From the NCBI GenBank assembly GCA_013001365.1, contig JABDMQ010000306.1:1-9843 (forward strand): 9,843 nucleotides of DNA, given 5' to 3'. This document shows, in pieces, positions 5,435 to 9,843 of this stretch. This DNA is from Flavobacteriaceae bacterium. GTDB taxonomy: Bacteria > Bacteroidota > Bacteroidia > Flavobacteriales > Flavobacteriaceae. The translations under genes and the position numbers were made by a program. How positions within the stretch are numbered: the first letter of the stretch is position 1; every line of letters begins with the position of its first letter. The notes under the pieces are model-generated. The model did no database searches. It worked only from the letters and a program-made list of their open reading frames with translations, and was not told the DNA's origin.

Positions 5435-7057
5435 TTATAATTTATAATCTCCTAATGGATTAGGGAAATCCTCAGGATTAGCTGCCAAGTGATATCGCGG
5501 ATCATCGATATCTTCTTCAATGACTTCCCTGAATTTAGGACTCGACTTATACAACAATACTTTACAGTCCTTGCTTAAGTGCTTTAATTTAATTGATTTC
5601 CCAACTGCTTCATACTTCTCCACTAAATTAAAAATAGCTTCTAAGGCAGAGTGGTCACTAACACGAGATTCCACAAAATCTATCTCAACCTTATCAGGAT
5701 CGTTCTTTACATCAAATTTTTCATTAAAGGCGCTAATGCTTCCAAAGAAAAGCGGACCCCAGATCTCATAGATCTTAGTACCATCCTCCTTAATTCGTTT
5801 ACGTGCACGAATTCGCTTTGCATTTTCCCAAGAAAACACCAAGGCACTCACGATAACTCCAGCAATTACTGCAATAGCCAAATCGAAGAAAACTGTTAAT
5901 GCCGAAACCAAAATCAACACGAACAAATCTGTTAACGGTATCTTGTTCATGATCCTGAAACTACTCCATGCGAAAGTGCCGATAACTACCATGAACATGA
6001 CACCTACTAATGCCGCAATGGGGACTTGTTCGATAAGCCCTGAAGCAAAAAGGATGAAAGCCAATAATGCGAGTGCTGCAACAATACCAGACAATCTTCC
6101 TCGACCTCCACCTTTTATATTGATGATCGATTGCCCTATCATTGCACAGCCTCCCATACCTCCAAATAGCCCAGTGACAATGTTCGCACTACCTTGAGCC
6201 AGACACTCCCTATTGGAGTTTCCTCGTGTTTCCGTCAATTCATCTATCAAGTTCAAGGTCATCAGGGATTCTATCAAGCCAATGGCTGCAAGAATTAATG
6301 CGTATGGAAAAATGAAACTCAGGGTCTTCAGATTGAAAGGGACTTTATTGAAGATATCATACTGGAATGCGGGCAATCCGCCTTTAAGCCCTTCTCCACC
6401 GCCTTCTCTTATAAAACTTCCAACCGTTGCAACATCAAGGTTTCCTAAAATTACAATGGCTGATACTACCACAATGGCAAGCAAGGCTTCTGGTAATTTC
6501 TTGGTCAGTTTAGGTAACCCGAACATAATGGCCATTGTCAGAACTACCAATCCTAACATGATCCAAAGCTGATTGCCATGCATCCAAACCTTCTCTCCAC
6601 CTTCAAACACCTTGAACATACCTAGCTGCGATAGAAATATGACAATCGCAAGGCCGTTAACAAATCCCATCATTACAGGATGCGGAATCAACCTAACGAA
6701 TTTACCCAATTTGAAAACACCTGCAAGCATCTGAATGAAACCCATCAAGATCACTGTAGCAAAGAGATAGTATAATCCCAATTGCTCACCTTCTACTCCC
6801 ATAGCATTGCCTTCAGAAACCAGGCTAACCATGACTACTGCTAATGCCCCTGTGGCACCACTTATCATACCTGGTCTTCCTCCAAAAATGGAAGTTATCA
6901 AACCAATCATAAAAGCAGCATATAGTCCAACTAAGGGATCCACACCTGCTACAAAAGCAAATGCAACAGCTTCTGGCACCAAGGCCAAGGCCACGGTTAG
7001 ACCACTTAGTATATCGTTCTTTGCATTGGCAGTTCTTCTTCTAATGAAATCGGTCAT
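5435..7057 (-). CDS. SulP (SLC26) family anion transporter with C-terminal STAS domain
   Basis: This is an inner-membrane anion transporter of the SulP family, whose members move sulfate, bicarbonate or other anions. The 540 residues (from the ATG at 7057) contain many hydrophobic helices between about 15 and 410. The conserved first-helix region ALVPEAVAFAFVAGVDPLVGLYAA lies near 25-48, and the family block with GNSNRECLAQGSANIV and GGMGGCAMIGQS lies at 279-310. A soluble STAS domain follows at about 425-510, with the core VEIDFVESRVSDHSALEAI near 457-475. A TTG at 7108 would add 17 residues, but that TTG is better explained as the -33 box of the promoter. The anion is not deducible, and no sulfate-assimilation or carbonic-anhydrase gene is nearby to suggest one. 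The stop is 26 bp from the tetR stop. Confidence 0.92.
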   Translation of the reverse strand: MTDFIRRRTANAKNDILSGLTVALALVPEAVAFAFVAGVDPLVGLYAAFMIGLITSIFGGRPGMISGATGALAVVMVSLVSEGNAMGVEGEQLGLYYLFATVILMGFIQMLAGVFKLGKFVRLIPHPVMMGFVNGLAIVIFLSQLGMFKVFEGGEKVWMHGNQLWIMLGLVVLTMAIMFGLPKLTKKLPEALLAIVVVSAIVILGNLDVATVGSFIREGGGEGLKGGLPAFQYDIFNKVPFNLKTLSFIFPYALILAAIGLIESLMTLNLIDELTETRGNSNRECLAQGSANIVTGLFGGMGGCAMIGQSIINIKGGGRGRLSGIVAALALLAFILFASGLIEQVPIAALVGVMFMVVIGTFAWSSFRIMNKIPLTDLFVLILVSALTVFFDLAIAVIAGVIVSALVFSWENAKRIRARKRIKEDGTKIYEIWGPLFFGSISAFNEKFDVKNDPDKVEIDFVESRVSDHSALEAIFNLVEKYEAVGKSIKLKHLSKDCKVLLYKSSPKFREVIEEDIDDPRYHLAANPEDFPNPLGDYKL

Positions 7058-7078
7058 GAGGCAATATTTAAGAAGCGC

Positions 7079-7108
7079 CAAAAATACATTTATTATCCTG
7101 ACACACAA
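7079..7108 (-). promoter_or_regulatory. Bacteroidota-type promoter of sulP
   Basis: On the minus strand TTG (7108-7106) is followed after exactly 19 nt by TATTTTTG (7086-7079), matching the -33 TTG and -7 TAnnTTTG consensus with normal spacing. The -7 edge is 21 nt before the ATG at 7057. This is the best promoter in the window, and it argues against the in-frame TTG at 7108 as the start codon. Confidence 0.65.
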
Positions 7109-7130
7109 TACCTCATTGGTCGAAATTAAC

Positions 7131-7138
7131 TAAGTTTG
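7131..7138 (+). promoter_or_regulatory. Candidate -7 promoter element of the M14 lipoprotein gene
   Basis: TAAGTTTG matches TAnnTTTG exactly and ends 18 nt before the ATG at 7157. The nearest TTG (7116-7118) is 12 nt upstream, too close for a standard -33 element. The leader would be about 10-12 nt and would lie inside the palindrome at 7143-7156. Confidence 0.42.
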
Positions 7139-7142
7139 AGTG

Positions 7143-7156
7143 CTTAAACGTTTAAG
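7143..7156. promoter_or_regulatory. Perfect 14-bp palindrome abutting the M14 gene start codon
   Basis: CTTAAACGTTTAAG is self-complementary over all 14 bases and ends directly before the ATG at 7157. Its position just after the -7 element, with a central CG as in LacI-family operators, would suit a repressor site. A 5-bp hairpin with a 4-base loop in the mRNA leader is the alternative. The binding protein is unknown. Confidence 0.4.
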
Positions 7157-8890
7157 ATGAAGAAACTGATCATGCTTGTCTTGATACTTGTATCATGTAC
7201 CTCAAAAAAAGAAAATCCTAATGCTGATTTTACCACTGTTTTTGAAAAGACCAACGGAACTGAAACAGCTACATATGAACAGACCATTCAATACTACATC
7301 GATTTGGAACAAGCCTATCCACAAATATCTATGGAAGCCATTGGACAAACAGATTCAGGAATGCCCTTGCATATTATCACTTTAAACCCTGATGGTAATT
7401 TTGGATTCCAGAGCATTAGAAAAGATAAACGGATTCTTTTAATTAACAATGGCATTCACCCAGGTGAAAGTGATGGCATCGATGCCGTAATGATGCTCTT
7501 TCGGGATATAGTTCAAGGCAAAATCGAGACTCCAGAGAAAACGGTATTAGTTACAATTCCGATCTATAATGTTGGTGGTAGCCTAAACCGGAATTCAACC
7601 ACCAGAACTAACCAAAATGGCCCCAAGGAATATGGGTTTAGGGGTAATGCGCGTAATTATGACCTTAATCGAGATTTCATAAAAGCAGACACGAAGAACT
7701 CAAGGACTTTTGCCGAGATATTCCATTTGGTGAAACCTGATGTTTTTATCGATAATCATGTAAGCAATGGTGCCGATTATCAATATACATTGACTCATCT
7801 GTTCACACAACATAATAAGCTAGGGGGAGAACTTGGCAATTATCTTCATACGGAAATGATGCCTGGTTTGGAAGCAAGCCTATCGCAAAAAAACTGGGAT
7901 ATTACACCTTATGTTAACGTGTTCAATAGAGTACCTGAAAAAGGATTCAGTCAGTTCATGGATTACCCGAGGTACTCAACAGGGTACACAACGCTCTTCA
8001 ACACCTTAGGCATGATGGTCGAAACGCATATGTTAAAACCGTACAAACAACGCGTTGAAGGTACCTATGAACTTATGAGAAGCATGATTAAGATAGTGGA
8101 TGAAGATTCAGAAAAAATCAAGGCGTTAAGGCAAAATGCCAAAGCATCAAATCAAAAGCTGAAGAGTTATCCTTTGGACTGGACGATAGATACTACAAGG
8201 TCATCTACCATTGATTTCAAGGGCTACGACGGCAGCATGATACCAAGTGAAATCACGGGTGCACAACGCTTGAAATTCGATAGGAACAAGCCTTTTATCA
8301 AAGAGGTGAATTACCGTAATCATTTCGTCCCGAAAATTGAGGTCTCTGTGCCACAGGCCTATATCATTCCAAAAGGCTGGCATAATGTGGTCGAGTTACT
8401 CGAGCTTAATAATGTAGAAATGACTCGTTTTGAGAATGACACAACACTCACTATTGAAGCTTACAGGATCAAAGACTATAAAACTCGGACCAACCCCTAC
8501 GAAGGTCATTATCCGCATTACAATACGCAGATAGAAACAAAAATCATGGAAATGACTTTTAAAGAGGGAGACTTACTAATAAAAACAGGCCAATCCGCAT
8601 TTCGATACTTATTGGAAACTTTGGAGCCTCAAGCACCTGATTCATTTTTTAATTGGAATTTCTTTGATACCATTCTACAACAAAAAGAAGGATTCTCACC
8701 TTATGTTTGGGAAGACAAGGCCAAGGTACTGATGAGAGCAGACCCGAAGATGCATATTAATTTCAATCTCAAAAAGACGTATGACAAGGAATTTGCGGAG
8801 AATTGGTATGCCCAACTGGACTATATCCATAAACACAGTGGCTATTATGAAAAAGCTCATCTGCAATACCCGATTTATAGAATACCATGA
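7157..8890 (+). CDS. M14 family zinc carboxypeptidase-like lipoprotein
   Basis: This is a putative metallopeptidase of the M14 family, anchored as a lipoprotein. A hydrophobic segment at residues 3-12 precedes the lipobox LVSC with Cys14. The catalytic domain covers about 30-310. The zinc motif HPGE gives His101 and Glu104, and the third ligand is His201 in FIDNHVSNGADY. Asn171-Arg172 in YDLNRDF matches the substrate-carboxylate-binding pair, and Glu289 in MMVETHMLKPY fits the catalytic glutamate. All key residues are therefore present. Residues about 340-577 form an extra C-terminal region that I cannot assign, probably beta-rich at first. The enzyme presumably trims peptides in the periplasm or at the cell surface; the substrate is not visible. 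Its stop overlaps the next lipoprotein start in ATGA, so the two are probably cotranslated. It diverges from sulP. Confidence 0.9.
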   Translation: MKKLIMLVLILVSCTSKKENPNADFTTVFEKTNGTETATYEQTIQYYIDLEQAYPQISMEAIGQTDSGMPLHIITLNPDGNFGFQSIRKDKRILLINNGIHPGESDGIDAVMMLFRDIVQGKIETPEKTVLVTIPIYNVGGSLNRNSTTRTNQNGPKEYGFRGNARNYDLNRDFIKADTKNSRTFAEIFHLVKPDVFIDNHVSNGADYQYTLTHLFTQHNKLGGELGNYLHTEMMPGLEASLSQKNWDITPYVNVFNRVPEKGFSQFMDYPRYSTGYTTLFNTLGMMVETHMLKPYKQRVEGTYELMRSMIKIVDEDSEKIKALRQNAKASNQKLKSYPLDWTIDTTRSSTIDFKGYDGSMIPSEITGAQRLKFDRNKPFIKEVNYRNHFVPKIEVSVPQAYIIPKGWHNVVELLELNNVEMTRFENDTTLTIEAYRIKDYKTRTNPYEGHYPHYNTQIETKIMEMTFKEGDLLIKTGQSAFRYLLETLEPQAPDSFFNWNFFDTILQQKEGFSPYVWEDKAKVLMRADPKMHINFNLKKTYDKEFAENWYAQLDYIHKHSGYYEKAHLQYPIYRIP

Positions 8891-9327
8891 CAAAGAGTAT
8901 AAAAAATCAATTGGTCTTACTGTTTCTGATCGCTTGTTTACTTTCCTGTAATTCGAACGCATACAAGGAAGAACAGAAATCGTGTGTTGACAGTGTAATT
9001 AGAATGGATGATTCATTAGGTAGCATTAGGAATAATGCTTCTAAAACCATAAGCTTAAGCGAAACTATCAAGGACTATATCGAATCATTGAATGAGTTGG
9101 AATTCAATGCTTGTCCAGAAAAATTCCATATTGCCTTCAAAGAGCACATCGAAGCTTGGGAGGAAATGATCAGAACAACTGATAATCATCCAGAAGTCAG
9201 AGGAGAAATGCATGACCTTTTCGATAAGATCGAGTTAAGTCCAGATTCTATTGTATTCAAGAGAAAGTTGAAACGAATTTGGGATACCTGGGCTCCTATA
9301 GAAGAATTTATCCAATTAAAGCCTTGA
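8887..9327 (+). CDS. Small putative lipoprotein of unknown function
   Basis: I do not recognise a family. The 146-residue product has a typical lipoprotein signal: Lys3 and Lys6, a hydrophobic stretch at 8-19 and the lipobox LLSC with Cys21. The mature part looks almost entirely alpha-helical and charged. Conspicuous segments are CPEKFHIAFKEHIEAWEEM (76-94), RGEMHDLFDKI (105-115) and IWDTWAPIEEFI (131-142). Two further cysteines, Cys33 and Cys76, could form a disulfide in the periplasm. The start overlaps the stop of the M14 peptidase gene by 4 nt, which suggests the two act together, for example as enzyme and partner or inhibitor, but this is only context. The 3' end overlaps the convergent NUDIX gene by 20 bp. 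Confidence 0.82.
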   Translation: MTKSIKNQLVLLFLIACLLSCNSNAYKEEQKSCVDSVIRMDDSLGSIRNNASKTISLSETIKDYIESLNELEFNACPEKFHIAFKEHIEAWEEMIRTTDNHPEVRGEMHDLFDKIELSPDSIVFKRKLKRIWDTWAPIEEFIQLKP

Positions 9328-9843
9328 TATTAGCATAAGAGTTAGTTAAAGCCACTTCAATCTGATCCGGATTCAACCACTCAGCTTTGGTAATGCCTTC
9401 TTTTGCCTGTGGAAACAAAGGGCCATCATATTCGGTTTTCATTTCAAACCAATAGGTGATCTTGATCTGGTGTTTACCATTCCGTTTGAAGATATGATAG
9501 GTCATTTCCAAAGGTCTTGTTATCTCAAGTCCCTCTACCCCTGTTTCTTCTTCAACCTCTCGAATAGAAGCTTGGTCTATGGTCTCTCTTTTTTCAGCTC
9601 TGCCTTTGGGTAAATCCCATTTCCCATTCCTGAAAATAAAAAGTACCTCTCCAGTATTTTTATAGACCTTGCCACCTCCAGCAATGGTGTTTGGCAAAAG
9701 TTTCAAGAATTGTGGCAATAGTTTTGACTCATCGTGATGAATGAACCTTGCTGATTGAAGCTTGGTAGAATTGAGTTCCTTGATCACTTTACCAATATTA
9801 ACCGTCTTGAGCAAGTAATTCTTGAAATCGGTCTCGGGCTCGA
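9308..9843 (-). CDS. NUDIX hydrolase, 5' end cut by window edge
   Basis: NUDIX enzymes cleave nucleoside diphosphates linked to another group. The complete box GX5EX7REUXEEXGU is present, starting GRAEKRE and ending REVEEETGV (coding positions 9604-9536). GGGKVYKN and the stretch NGKWDLPKG precede it. The frame has no stop from 9308 to the right edge, and codons upstream of the TTG at 9814 (reading EPETDFKNYL) look like real coding sequence. The gene therefore starts outside the window, and 9814 should not be taken as its start. About 177 residues are visible. Some 60 residues lie before the NUDIX domain, with conserved-looking SARFIHHDES and FLKLLPNTIAGGG. I recall flavobacterial NUDIX proteins of about 200 residues with this layout. 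The substrate is unknown. Confidence 0.9.
   Translation of the reverse strand, partial: EPETDFKNYLLKTVNIGKVIKELNSTKLQSARFIHHDESKLLPQFLKLLPNTIAGGGKVYKNTGEVLFIFRNGKWDLPKGRAEKRETIDQASIREVEEETGVEGLEITRPLEMTYHIFKRNGKHQIKITYWFEMKTEYDGPLFPQAKEGITKAEWLNPDQIEVALTNSYANIKALIG

Noticed and set aside
6213..6572. A 119-codon plus-strand open frame opposite sulP, with others nearby
   Set aside because: These are antisense shadows of the membrane protein gene; their products are low-complexity and resemble no family.
7057..7108. In-frame TTG start that would lengthen SulP by 17 residues
   Set aside because: The TTG fits the -33 promoter box at exact spacing, and the ATG at 7057 begins the family-like sequence.
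1..9843. Search for CRISPR arrays, tRNA or rRNA genes, insertion sequences, toxin-antitoxin or defence genes
   Set aside because: No regular spaced repeats, cloverleaf-like segments, transposase frames or defence motifs were seen by eye on either strand.

Overview
The window looks like a chromosomal segment of a member of the Bacteroidota, most likely the family Flavobacteriaceae. It is AT-rich, its genes lack clear Shine-Dalgarno sequences, and several start codons lie 17-21 nt downstream of the TAnnTTTG element typical of Bacteroidota promoters. Its proteins resemble flavobacterial versions of housekeeping families. The genus cannot be fixed from the sequence. Most of the window is ordinary core and envelope metabolism. 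I see no phage, IS element, CRISPR array, RNA gene or defence system, and no gene-free stretch longer than 157 nt.

Layout: (1) positions 1-166, minus strand, hold the cut-off 5' end of a yaaA (DUF328/UPF0246) gene. (2) 324-1274, plus strand, is a lipoprotein of unknown function with YD-like repeats. (3) 1265-2862, minus strand, is a two-gene unit: a membrane-anchored PASTA protein, then an RluD-type 23S rRNA pseudouridine synthase. (4) 2965-4823, plus strand, is a tight unit of ddl (D-Ala-D-Ala ligase), coaD (phosphopantetheine adenylyltransferase) and a VOC/glyoxalase-fold protein. (5) 4884-5408, plus strand, is a TetR-family regulator. (6) 5435-7057, minus strand, is a SulP anion transporter with a STAS domain. 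(7) 7157-9327, plus strand, is a lipoprotein pair: an M14 zinc carboxypeptidase-like enzyme and a small helical lipoprotein whose start overlaps its stop. (8) 9308-9843, minus strand, is a NUDIX hydrolase that is still open at the right edge.

Functional links: Ddl and the PASTA protein both concern peptidoglycan and diverge from one 102-bp region. CoaD makes the CoA precursor. The M14 enzyme and SulP diverge from a 99-bp region with recognisable promoters on both strands.

The most interesting regulatory signal is a pair of 18-bp sites that agree at 15 positions and flank the tetR gene. One lies over the tetR start region. The other nearly fills the 26-bp gap between the convergent 3' ends of tetR and sulP. 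A perfect 14-bp palindrome also abuts the M14 start codon. I do not see a convincing new multi-gene system here.
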